The position numbers were made by a program, and so were the translations under genes. Under the pieces are notes generated by a model. That model was not told the origin of the DNA and searched no databases. It worked only from the letters and a program-made list of their open reading frames with translations. A DNA stretch of 64,000 bases, taken from NCBI RefSeq assembly GCF_000961095.1, contig NZ_CP011058.1, positions 3,685,501 to 3,749,500 on the forward strand, written 5' to 3'. Positions 17,235 to 24,764 of the stretch are shown here, in pieces (position 1 is the first letter of the stretch; each line of letters begins with the position of its first letter). The stretch is from Paenibacillus beijingensis (GTDB lineage: Bacteria > Bacillota > Bacilli > Paenibacillales > Paenibacillaceae).

Positions 17235-18716
17235 ATGAAAGGAGCGCCGTTTCGTGAGACATCCGACAGCCCGCTTAAGTCAGAGCTTTCCGAAAACAAA
17301 ATATGGCTGGAACAAGCTATCAAAAACTGTGGTGATGTTTCCGTTACTTCCTATCACTATGGTCCCGAACTGCAGTTTAAAGCACTTGTCGTTTATTTTG
17401 AGACTTTGGTTCAGAACCAGAAAATCAATTTATTGAAATCGGCTTTACAGGACCTTTCGGATCATAGTGTTGGACAGGCCGCGGATATCACCCCCGATGA
17501 AGTGATGCTCTATTTTGAACGGAAAGGCGTTTCGGCCCAGTCTGCCGCAACGATCGAAAGGACTGGACAAGCACTGGAAGCGATTCTTTCGGGCCAAGTG
17601 CTGGTTTTTTTCGACCGCTGGAATAAAGCGCTCCGTTTCGATGCCTTTTCGATCGAAGAGAGAACCGTATCCGAGCCGATTACTGAACCGGTTATAAAAG
17701 GCCCCCATAACTCCACGACTGAAAACCTGAAAAAAAACGCGGGGCTTCTTAGAGCAAGATTGAAAACGGCGGATTTTAAACTTGAGTTTGTGCAAACAAA
17801 AGGGAAGACAAATACAGAATTTGTGTTTGGATATGTTGAAGGAGTCGTTGATTCCGAAACGCTATGCGAGTTTAGAAAAAGGATTGCTCCGCTCAAAGAG
17901 CAAGAGGTGCTTGGTATTTCCTACATCGAGCAGCAGTTGGAAGACGCGGTTTATTCCCCTTTTCCGCAGGTTCGGTGGACGGAACGTCCGGATACGGCGG
18001 TTGCCGCTCTCTTGCAAGGCAAAATTATCGCCATGGTTTCCGGTTTTCCGGCGATTCTCATTTGTCCCGGATTATTTACGGAATTTCTTCAATCTCCGGA
18101 AGATTATTACGAAAGGACCGTATTTTCTTCTTTAACAAGGATGCTGAGACTCATTGCTTTTGTCATTTCCCTTATGCTGCCCAGCATCTACATTGCGCTG
18201 ACTACCTTTCATCCGGAATTGATTCCAAGCATCCTGCTGCTCTCGATTTTAAATTCGCGGGAAGGGATTCCATTCCCGTCTCTTGTGGAGGCGGTGCTGA
18301 TGGAGTTTTTCTTCGAGCTGCTCCGGGAGGCGGGTGTCCGCCTGCCGCGTCCTACAGGCAGTGCAGTAAGCATTGTCGGGGCGCTGGTTATCGGGGAAGC
18401 TGCTATTAATGCCGGCATCGCTTCTCCGATCATGGTCGTCGTAGTGGCGTTAACGGGAATCGCATCTTTCTCGCTGCCCCAGTACAGTATCGGAGTTGCA
18501 TTCCGGATACTTCGTTTTCCGATGATGGTGCTTGCTGCCACAATGGGGGGATTCGGAATCATGATCGGTTCACTGCTTATTCTTGTTCACCTGATGAGTT
18601 TGCGCGCACTAGGTCAGCCGTATATGTCGCCGATAGGTCCGTTGCGTCTGCGGGAATGGCGCGATGTCATTATTCGCGCGCCTTCCAATCTGCGGCAGCG
18701 GCAGCCCGACAAATAA
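17235..18716 (+). CDS. GerA-family spore germination receptor A subunit
   Basis: First subunit of a nutrient germinant receptor in the inner spore membrane. The N-terminal half (residues 1-290) is hydrophilic, with the GerA pattern GDVSVTSYHYGPELQFKAL and RARLKTADFKLEFVQTKGKT (family: LxxEFVxxGRxTxT). FGYVEGVVDSETLCEFRKR lies before the membrane part. From about residue 295 there are four to five membrane helices with LPSIYIALTTFHPELIP and the SREGIPFPSLVEAVLMEFFFE loop, followed by RLPRPTGSAVSIVGALVIG, the most conserved GerA motif. Length is 493 residues, normal. AAAGGGG lies 7 bases before the ATG. The next gene follows after 22 bases, so the two form an operon with the A-C-B order of gerK-type clusters. 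Confidence 0.93.
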   Translation: MKGAPFRETSDSPLKSELSENKIWLEQAIKNCGDVSVTSYHYGPELQFKALVVYFETLVQNQKINLLKSALQDLSDHSVGQAADITPDEVMLYFERKGVSAQSAATIERTGQALEAILSGQVLVFFDRWNKALRFDAFSIEERTVSEPITEPVIKGPHNSTTENLKKNAGLLRARLKTADFKLEFVQTKGKTNTEFVFGYVEGVVDSETLCEFRKRIAPLKEQEVLGISYIEQQLEDAVYSPFPQVRWTERPDTAVAALLQGKIIAMVSGFPAILICPGLFTEFLQSPEDYYERTVFSSLTRMLRLIAFVISLMLPSIYIALTTFHPELIPSILLLSILNSREGIPFPSLVEAVLMEFFFELLREAGVRLPRPTGSAVSIVGALVIGEAAINAGIASPIMVVVVALTGIASFSLPQYSIGVAFRILRFPMMVLAATMGGFGIMIGSLLILVHLMSLRALGQPYMSPIGPLRLREWRDVIIRAPSNLRQRQPDK

Positions 18717-18738
18717 TCCGCAGAAAGAAGGACGTATT

Positions 18739-20436
18739 GTGGGAAGAGTCATCATCATGATTGTCCTATTCCTGATGCTGATGCCGTTAACCGGCTGCTG
18801 GAACGCAGTCGAACTCGATCAATGGGGATTCGTGCAAGGGATCGCAATCGATACGGGAAAAAACAACATGATTGAGTTGACGGTCCAGTTCTATAAGCCG
18901 GGTGGCGAGGAATCGGGCGGAAAAAAAGGCGGCGGCAGCAGCGGAGGAGGAGAAACGGTCAATTTGAAAACGAGAGATGCCTCCGTATTTGAAGCGATCC
19001 GCGATATAACGATCCATTTGGGACGCAAAGCGCAATGGAGCCATATGCGTGTCATTATTATCGGAGAAGATCTGGCGAAAAAAACAGAGCTTGGCGACAT
19101 ACTCGATTTTTTTATGCGGGATCACGAACCGAGGCCGACTGTTGCCGTCGCGATCGGACAAGGCAAGGCAGCCCGTTATTTGACAAGCAAACCGTTTCTT
19201 GAATCAAGCATGGGGATGCAATTGCGGAAGAGCGAAAAAATGTCTCATCAATTTGCCGGCAAAACGTTAAGGGCCACATTGATGGATTTAGCGCATCAAT
19301 TGAAAAACGAAACGCAGGTGGTCATGATGCCCTTTATTTATTTTGATCCGAAGAGCCAGCCATTCGAGGCTGCAGTGACGGGACTGATGATCGTAAAGAA
19401 CGGAAAAATGGTTCAAAAGGTTCCTCCTAATAAAATTGAAGGTTTGCTTATGCTGATTGATAAATATCAAGGGGGCATTATTCAAGTGCCTTGCTCCAAT
19501 CGGAGCAAAGAAAAAGTGATGGAAGCCATTGAAGTGGATAAGGTCAAAACGAAATTTACGGTGAAAACTAACGGTGAGTCCATATCCGGCCATGCATTGG
19601 TTTCAATCGACGGGTATGCCGGCGCACTTAGCTGTTCCTCGCTGGAGACGTCGGAAGAAGTCGAGCAGTTTAATAAAAAAGCTGCAGCAACCGTCCAACA
19701 GAAATTGCAGAAAGTTGCCCTTTATTTTCAACAACAGAAATTGGATGTGTTTGGAATAGGGGATCGTATTTTCCGTAAAAATCCTGCTTTATGGAGCCGT
19801 TTAAAACCGGAATGGGAGGATAGAGTTGCCCGTATTCCGATTAATATTAGCGTAAAAGTAAATACTTACAATAATGGGGTTGACGGCGTTTATTTTGCAT
19901 GGGGTTTCCCCAACGCCGAACTGGTGCTTTTCTCCATGCTTCTTCCGTTTGTGAAGAGAGAGGGGAAGCATGTGGGTAGATGGATGTTTACGATGCTGCT
20001 CGTTAACGGCATTTCGCTTACGATCGTCATTGTATGCACTATCATGGGGCTTGGACAAATGACCGGAATTTATAAATATTCTTTATTTTCCCTCGCGCGT
20101 TTGATTGAAGTCAGAGATTTTATCGAAAGAATCGAATCGATACCCGGAATGGCCCTCATCGCCGGTTCCTATATGAAGGCCACCATCGTGTTGTACATTA
20201 CCAGTCTTGGAATTTCCCAATTATTTCGGATCAATGATTACCGTATCCTTGTTTTTCCGGTCGCAATGGTCGCGCTGCTGCTCTCATTGACCATGTTTAC
20301 GCACGAAGTCGAATTTATGGAATTCGTAAACAACGTTTGGCCTTTGCTGATTACGTTAACCGGAGTGATCCCAATCCTGGTTTTAACTTTGGTTACGGCA
20401 ATGAAAAGTATTAAGAAAGGGACCGCAGGAAATTAA
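18739..20436 (+). CDS. In-frame fusion of a GerC lipoprotein with the C-terminal half of a GerB permease
   Basis: Residues 1-377 form an almost complete Ger(x)C subunit: a signal with lipobox LTGCW, the opening ELDQWGFVQGIAIDTG, the central RPTVAVAIGQGKAA region, and the family ending (ALWSRLKPEW...ISVKVNTYNNG). The reading frame then runs without a stop into the last 180 or so residues of a GerB-type permease (ELVLFSMLLPFVK, about four helices, RIESIPGMALIAGSYMKA). The GerB N-terminal half is missing, as are the last few GerC residues. Short repeats ATGGGGTT flank the joint (19874-19881 and 19899-19906), which suits a deletion between gerC and gerB. The start is GTG 18739 after AAGAAGG. It is intact as a frame, but a truncated B subunit probably disables the normal permease role. 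Confidence 0.85.
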   Translation: MGRVIIMIVLFLMLMPLTGCWNAVELDQWGFVQGIAIDTGKNNMIELTVQFYKPGGEESGGKKGGGSSGGGETVNLKTRDASVFEAIRDITIHLGRKAQWSHMRVIIIGEDLAKKTELGDILDFFMRDHEPRPTVAVAIGQGKAARYLTSKPFLESSMGMQLRKSEKMSHQFAGKTLRATLMDLAHQLKNETQVVMMPFIYFDPKSQPFEAAVTGLMIVKNGKMVQKVPPNKIEGLLMLIDKYQGGIIQVPCSNRSKEKVMEAIEVDKVKTKFTVKTNGESISGHALVSIDGYAGALSCSSLETSEEVEQFNKKAAATVQQKLQKVALYFQQQKLDVFGIGDRIFRKNPALWSRLKPEWEDRVARIPINISVKVNTYNNGVDGVYFAWGFPNAELVLFSMLLPFVKREGKHVGRWMFTMLLVNGISLTIVIVCTIMGLGQMTGIYKYSLFSLARLIEVRDFIERIESIPGMALIAGSYMKATIVLYITSLGISQLFRINDYRILVFPVAMVALLLSLTMFTHEVEFMEFVNNVWPLLITLTGVIPILVLTLVTAMKSIKKGTAGN

Positions 20437-20462
20437 TTCATCGAGCCGGGCTAACTGATGAA

Positions 20463-22109
20463 CTAATGAGCGGTTCGTCCGGAAATATAGTCGGCTGTCC
20501 GAATCGCCAGCGCAACGGTTGTCAAGGTTGGATTGGCCGCCCCGGTTGTCGGAAGTACGCTGTTATCGGCAATATAGAGCCCTTCCGTTCCGTGAATTTG
20601 ACCATACGGGTCGGCGGCGGAAGTGGCTGGATCAAATCCCATCCGGCACGTTCCCATCTCATGATAATCGGTTCCCGGAGTGTGCAGGCAATAATCTGGC
20701 GGCAGGTCAAAGCCTAATAAATCCGCTGTTTTGTGAATCGATTCGATTATTTCGCCAATGATTTCGTTGTCTCTCGCACTATAAGAGAAATCGACTTGTA
20801 TTTCCGGGATGCCGTATACATCTTGACGATTGCGGTTCAAGAAAAGTTTATTCTCATAACGGGACTCCACCTTGCCGAATGATAATCCGGACAATTCAAA
20901 ACGTTGTTGTCCGATCCTGCTATAACCCGATCTAAGGAACTGTAATTGAAATGGCTTTCCTACCGATTCGGGAACAAGGATTTGCGCCGGCCACTCCATA
21001 TAGGGCGGGTTCCCGATATCCGGCAAATATGCAGGCTTTGCGCTCGCCCTGAGCGTGAAGTCAAGAAACGAATGATTGGTAAGATAATGCCCGATCGGCC
21101 CATCGTTAATTCCGGAGTACAGAAGCAGCCTCGGGGTTTCGAACGCATTTGCCGATATAACAAGAGATTTCGTTCGCAGCGAATAGGTCGTCTTGTCCGG
21201 CGTCATGACCTCGATTCCGGCCACTTTCTTGTTAGCAGTCAAAATTCGGATCGCCCTCGCATGGATCGCCAAATCATACGGATGCAGCTTCGAGGCATCC
21301 GCCAAAAACGAAATCGAACTGAAATATACGACGGGCCCATATCGTGCCGGATCAAGGTTAATCGCCTTCGGCGCAATTTGAGCTTGCGGAACCCCTTTTT
21401 CCCAAAATCGATTGAGCACTGCTTGTTGCAATGGAGTTACCCATTCCGTCTGTTTGGATACGAACATCTGTTGTTCGGCGATATTATAATACGTCTCCAT
21501 TTCTTGGGCGGAAACGGGGAGGTGCTGCAGCTCGAATGCGCTCATTCGGGGCGAAACGAGTCCCCAATAGAGCATTCTTCCACCTAGAGCGAACACTTCT
21601 CTGGCTCCGGGCATGTCCGGAAAGAAGTCTCCGATCGGGAATGAATGAAGAGGGTCTAAAAAAAAGTCCCAAAACCTTCCATCCAGTGTCGGAAAATTTG
21701 CAATATGCGCTTGCAAGACGATGGGCCCCCGCTCGACGACCCCGACTTTCTTTCCGGTCTGCCGCCACCTTTCGCACAATCTCCAAAGCGCGGCCCCTCC
21801 GCCGGCTCCGGTCCCGACGATGATGACATCGTAATCCGTCTCTGCCATTTGCTCCAATGAAGTCAACGCGATAAATTGCTTCATCGGATACTCTATCTTG
21901 CGGGGCGGGCAGACCGGAATGCCCGAGAGGTCGAATTTCCTTTCTGTCGAAGGCGGAATTGACAGCAGGCAGCCGCCCAGCTTTATATCAGGATCCCGGA
22001 GATGAGGGTTGAGGAGAATAAGCTGGTCGACTTCGACGTTATACCTGTTTGCAATCGCAACAAGCGTATCGCCGTCATTTGCAAGGTAATATTTCAATGG
22101 ATTCCCCAT
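20463..22109 (-). CDS. GMC-family FAD oxidoreductase with an N-terminal LysM domain
   Basis: Residues 5-55 are a LysM module (YYLANDGDTLVAIANRYNVE, then LILLNPHLRDP and LLSIPPS), which binds peptidoglycan glycans. From about 90 the GMC flavoenzyme begins: DYDVIIVGTGAGGGAALWRL for FAD, VVERG, GGRMLYWGLVSPRMS, and at the end DYHEMGTCRMGFDPATS and GLYIADNSVLPTTGAANPTLT, the usual C-terminal signature with the catalytic His. GMC enzymes oxidise alcohols or sugars. The substrate is unknown. There is no signal peptide. The domain order recalls spore-coat LysM proteins that are placed from inside the mother cell. It is the second gene of a minus-strand pair, 6 bases after the repeat coiled-coil gene, and converges on the germination operon. 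Confidence 0.88.
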   Translation of the reverse strand: MGNPLKYYLANDGDTLVAIANRYNVEVDQLILLNPHLRDPDIKLGGCLLSIPPSTERKFDLSGIPVCPPRKIEYPMKQFIALTSLEQMAETDYDVIIVGTGAGGGAALWRLCERWRQTGKKVGVVERGPIVLQAHIANFPTLDGRFWDFFLDPLHSFPIGDFFPDMPGAREVFALGGRMLYWGLVSPRMSAFELQHLPVSAQEMETYYNIAEQQMFVSKQTEWVTPLQQAVLNRFWEKGVPQAQIAPKAINLDPARYGPVVYFSSISFLADASKLHPYDLAIHARAIRILTANKKVAGIEVMTPDKTTYSLRTKSLVISANAFETPRLLLYSGINDGPIGHYLTNHSFLDFTLRASAKPAYLPDIGNPPYMEWPAQILVPESVGKPFQLQFLRSGYSRIGQQRFELSGLSFGKVESRYENKLFLNRNRQDVYGIPEIQVDFSYSARDNEIIGEIIESIHKTADLLGFDLPPDYCLHTPGTDYHEMGTCRMGFDPATSAADPYGQIHGTEGLYIADNSVLPTTGAANPTLTTVALAIRTADYISGRTAH

Positions 22110-22115
22110 CCTCTC

Positions 22116-22916
22116 CTATACTCCTCCGTCATTATTTTTTCCGATTTCGGCCTCGGCCATTAACCGCTCGATAAGCTCGTTTTTCTCGCGAATCTGTGCG
22201 GTTGCTGAGGAAAGCATATCGTTTAATTGAAGGAGCTGCATATCTCTAAGCGTCAGCAGGACGCTCCGCTCGGAAATTTGCTGATCACGCGTTGCGATAA
22301 CGGTATCCCGCAGCGAGATGGCGGTATTTAGCTCCGAAATTTGCTGATCCCGCGTCGCAATGAGCGTGCCGAGCTGCGCAATCTGATAAGCTTGAGCGGC
22401 TATCGTGGCGTTTAGCTGGAATATTTGCGCATCTCTGGCGGCGATGACGATATTCCGTTCGGCAATCTGCGAATCTCTGGCGGCGATGATGGTGTTCAGT
22501 TCGGAAATTTGCAGCTCCCGGAGAGCGATGATGGTGTTCCGTTCGGCAATTTGCTGCTCCCGGAGGGCAATGACGGTGTTCCGCTCGGCAATTTGCTCAT
22601 CCCGGGCGGCGATGACGGTGTTCCGCTCGGCAATTTGCTCATCCCGGGCGGCGATGACGGTGTTCAGTTCGGTAATTTGCTGGTCCCGGAGGGCGATGAC
22701 GGCATCCCGTTCGGTGATTTGCCGCTCCTGTTCGGCAATGACCGCTTCCCGCTCCGCAAGCTGCGCTTTGAGATTTGCGATTTTCTCTTTGCAAGTGCTC
22801 ATCTTCGATTGCGTGTTATTTGCGTTATTTTGCCGATTGGAGCGTCTTTTTTTGTTTCGGGTGACAGGTGGTATTTTTGGTCCGGGACGTTGTTTTCTTC
22901 CCACCTTATCAAGCAT
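22116..22916 (-). CDS. Coiled-coil protein made of 14-residue repeats
   Basis: A basic, Asn/Arg-rich head (about 40 residues, no signal peptide) is followed by about thirteen 14-residue units from residue 53 to 241. The unit is of the form I-A-E-R-N-T-V-I-A-A-R-D-E-Q, with Ile at positions 1 and 8, that is two heptads. One unit near the end carries an extra heptad. A short acidic tail ends DGGV. A long rod is predicted. Function is unknown. The next gene, 6 bases on, encodes the LysM oxidoreductase, so the rod may hold or space that enzyme. The start is uncertain. The ATG at 22916 has its GAAAAAGG directly abutting, whereas the GTG at 22904 has a normal gap to it. A broken copy of three units lies at 1347-1479. 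Confidence 0.8.
   Translation of the reverse strand: MLDKVGRKQRPGPKIPPVTRNKKRRSNRQNNANNTQSKMSTCKEKIANLKAQLAEREAVIAEQERQITERDAVIALRDQQITELNTVIAARDEQIAERNTVIAARDEQIAERNTVIALREQQIAERNTIIALRELQISELNTIIAARDSQIAERNIVIAARDAQIFQLNATIAAQAYQIAQLGTLIATRDQQISELNTAISLRDTVIATRDQQISERSVLLTLRDMQLLQLNDMLSSATAQIREKNELIERLMAEAEIGKNNDGGV
22194..22760 (-). repeat. Tandem 42-base repeat coding for the coiled-coil rod
   Basis: Thirteen imperfect 42-base units plus one 21-base half unit. The units share cores such as CAAATTTGC/GCAAATTG-type joints and CGGGCGGCGATGACGGTGTT on the plus strand. Neighbouring units at 22560-22670 are nearly identical, a sign of recent expansion or exchange. Confidence 0.85.
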
Positions 22917-23082
22917 CCTTTTTCGTTACTGCATCGAAAGTTGGTCTGTCATTTCATAACAACGAATGGTTTCTTTACTGTATGGATATGAGGCCCGGGG
23001 CTAATTCATAACGAATATCGTTGCTGCGCATGTGTATAAATTGTAGTATGCGGATTTTCGAAAAGAGGGGGTATCCCAGGCC

Positions 23083-23847
23083 GTGATCCAAATGAGGATA
23101 GGAAATCAATTGTTTCAACCTGCCAAAACGATTCGCGTTACGGTGTGGAATGAATATGTCAATGAAAAAATAGATCCTCATGTTGCCCGCATCTATCCGA
23201 AAGGAATACACTATGCAATAGCGGACGGGCTGCGGCCAAGCGGCTTTCTGATCCGCACCGCTACGCTGGAAGAGGCTGAGCACGGATTGACGGAATCGGT
23301 ATTACATGATACCGATGTGTTAATTTGGTGGGGTCATCTGGCTCATGACCGGGTCTCGGATGCGGTTGTTGACAGGGTCCAGCAGCGTGTGCTCCAAGGA
23401 ATGGGGCTGATCGTTCTGCATTCCGGACATGAGTCGAAAATATTCCGGAAACTAATGGGCACAACATGCAGGCTCAATTGGCGGGAGGAAGGAGAGCGGG
23501 AACGAATTTGGGTCGTCAATCCCGCCCATCCGATTACGGAAGGAATCGGACCCTACTTTGAACTGCAGCAGGAGGAAATGTACGGTGAATTTTTTGATAT
23601 TCCCATTCCGGACGGACTGATATTAGTCGGCTGGTTTGAGGGAGGAGAGGTGTTTCGCAGCGGATGCACATTTTATCGCGGGCTGGGGAAAATCTTTTAT
23701 TTTCAACCCGGGCATGAAACCTATCCCACTTATTATAATAAGGCGGTTCTACGGGTTATCGCCAATGCCGTGAGATGGGCCGCATCACCGCACGGTGCCC
23801 AGCCGACTTTTGGACAGAGAGCTCCTCTCGAAAACATTGGGCAATAA
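23083..23847 (+). CDS. ThuA-like protein (trehalose-utilisation family, class I glutamine-amidotransferase-like fold)
   Basis: A 254-residue soluble protein of the ThuA family. Visible motifs are RVTVWNEYVNEK at the start, a conserved DVLIWWGHLAHD strand, GLIVLHSGHESKIF with the His of the pseudo-active site, HPITEGIGPYFELQQEEMYGE and a late FYFQPGHETYPTYYN. ThuA proteins are implicated in disaccharide (trehalose/sucrose) metabolism through 3-keto-sugar intermediates, but the reaction is not settled. The chosen start is GTG 23083 behind GAGGGGG. An ATG three codons on is possible. It stands alone, between the coiled-coil gene and a terminator. It may support the oxidoreductase-rich sugar pathway that begins at 24765, though nothing in the sequence links them. 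Confidence 0.85.
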   Translation: MIQMRIGNQLFQPAKTIRVTVWNEYVNEKIDPHVARIYPKGIHYAIADGLRPSGFLIRTATLEEAEHGLTESVLHDTDVLIWWGHLAHDRVSDAVVDRVQQRVLQGMGLIVLHSGHESKIFRKLMGTTCRLNWREEGERERIWVVNPAHPITEGIGPYFELQQEEMYGEFFDIPIPDGLILVGWFEGGEVFRSGCTFYRGLGKIFYFQPGHETYPTYYNKAVLRVIANAVRWAASPHGAQPTFGQRAPLENIGQ

Positions 23848-23876
23848 TAGGTTAAACGGGAAAGCTGCATGATTGC

Positions 23877-23915
23877 AAAAATCACTAAGGCGGCTTTTTC
23901 GCTTTAGTGATTTTT
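23877..23915 (+). terminator. Rho-independent terminator after the ThuA-like gene
   Basis: AAAAATCACTAA pairs with TTAGTGATTTTT through an 11- to 13-base loop rich in GC at its neck. The A and T runs make it usable in both directions, though only the plus-strand gene needs it. Confidence 0.8.
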
Positions 23916-24009
23916 CACTTTGAGAGGAGTTATTAAAGAGCTTTTATTCTTGAGATCCACTTGCGGGAACGTCGTCTGGTTTCGCTGGCTGCACGGCTGA
24001 TTTATTTTA

Positions 24010-24038
24010 TTTACAAACCGATGGTCGGTTTGTATAAT
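24010..24038 (+). promoter_or_regulatory. Promoter whose spacer is filled by a TetR-type operator
   Basis: TTTACA, a 17-base spacer and TATAAT form a near-consensus sigma-A promoter. TACAAACCGA and TCGGTTTGTA (24012-24034) are perfect inverted repeats around TGG and cover the whole spacer. The ACCGA...TCGGT core is the common operator type of TetR-family repressors. No TetR gene lies beside it. A bound repressor should shut the promoter of the small membrane protein at 24079. Confidence 0.75.
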
Positions 24039-24078
24039 GTAAATAGATAAAATTGGAAACCTTTCATGGAAGGCAGTG

Positions 24079-24549
24079 ATGAAGATGATGAGCTTGTACT
24101 TGTTTCTGCATCTGCTTGGGGCCGTCCTTCTTGTCGGGAACATCATAACGGCCGCTTTTTGGAAAATAAGGGCGGATATGAAAGGGGATTTGGCTGTTAT
24201 TCACAGTGCGGCAAAGAACGTGATGCTGGCTGACTTTCTGTTCACGATTCCCGGAATTATCCTGATCATCGTGACCGGCAACCTGATGGCGATAGAAGCC
24301 GGATATTCGTTGTCCGGATTTAGTTGGGTCACGCTTTCACAGGCATTGTTTATTTTGACCGGTGTGATCTGGGTCGTGTTGCTGCTGCCGCTCCAGCGCA
24401 GCATGATTCGCCACAGCGCCAAAGCGCTGGAAACGGGAGCTCTGCACGGTGCCTACCGGAAAGCGAGCCTGATCTGGGCCATCTTCGGCACAGTGGCGAC
24501 GCTGCTGCCGGTCGTCATTTTGTACCTCATGATTCATAAGCCGGTTTGA
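24079..24549 (+). CDS. Small integral membrane protein, DUF2269-like
   Basis: A 156-residue protein with four hydrophobic helices at about residues 5-25, 48-70, 80-105 and 130-153. The opening LHLLGAVLLVGNIITAAFWK, a helix-end GNLMAIEAGYSL and the charged RSMIRHSAKALETG loop agree with the DUF2269 family. No catalytic motif is seen and its role is unknown. The ATG at 24079 is preceded by GAAGG. The GTG one codon earlier is equally possible. It is the only gene behind a promoter with a TetR-type operator and ends before a strong terminator, so it is a single-gene unit, probably induced by a small hydrophobic or toxic compound. Confidence 0.75.
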   Translation: MKMMSLYLFLHLLGAVLLVGNIITAAFWKIRADMKGDLAVIHSAAKNVMLADFLFTIPGIILIIVTGNLMAIEAGYSLSGFSWVTLSQALFILTGVIWVVLLLPLQRSMIRHSAKALETGALHGAYRKASLIWAIFGTVATLLPVVILYLMIHKPV

Positions 24550-24610
24550 TTTAAGGAGGGATCTCGATCGGTTTCAGTTTCTGCATTTTTAAATTCGTTA
24601 CGGATTGCCC

Positions 24611-24649
24611 GATCGTACATGAGGCGCTTGCCTTATGTACGATTTTTTT
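24611..24649 (+). terminator. Rho-independent terminator
   Basis: GATCGTACAT with GAGGC pairs with GCCTT and ATGTACGAT over a four-base loop, followed by a run of seven T's. It isolates the small membrane protein from the large catabolic operon. Confidence 0.9.
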
Positions 24650-24764
24650 CCATATAGAAATAAAGGTAATGAAATGATAACAAATCCGCAATAATACGTC
24701 ATCACAGATGATCCGCTCATTACGCTATTCTAGAAGTGAAGTTAGTGACAGAGGAGGGGTTCGC

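Noticed and set aside
22194..22760. Tandem repeat considered as a CRISPR array
   Set aside because: Units are contiguous 42-base coding repeats without unique spacers, and no cas gene is nearby.
22405..22991. Two long plus-strand open frames opposite the repeat coiled-coil gene
   Set aside because: They exist because a 42-base repeat keeps all frames open. Their products are low-complexity shadows (SRRAM or GGDDGV repeats).
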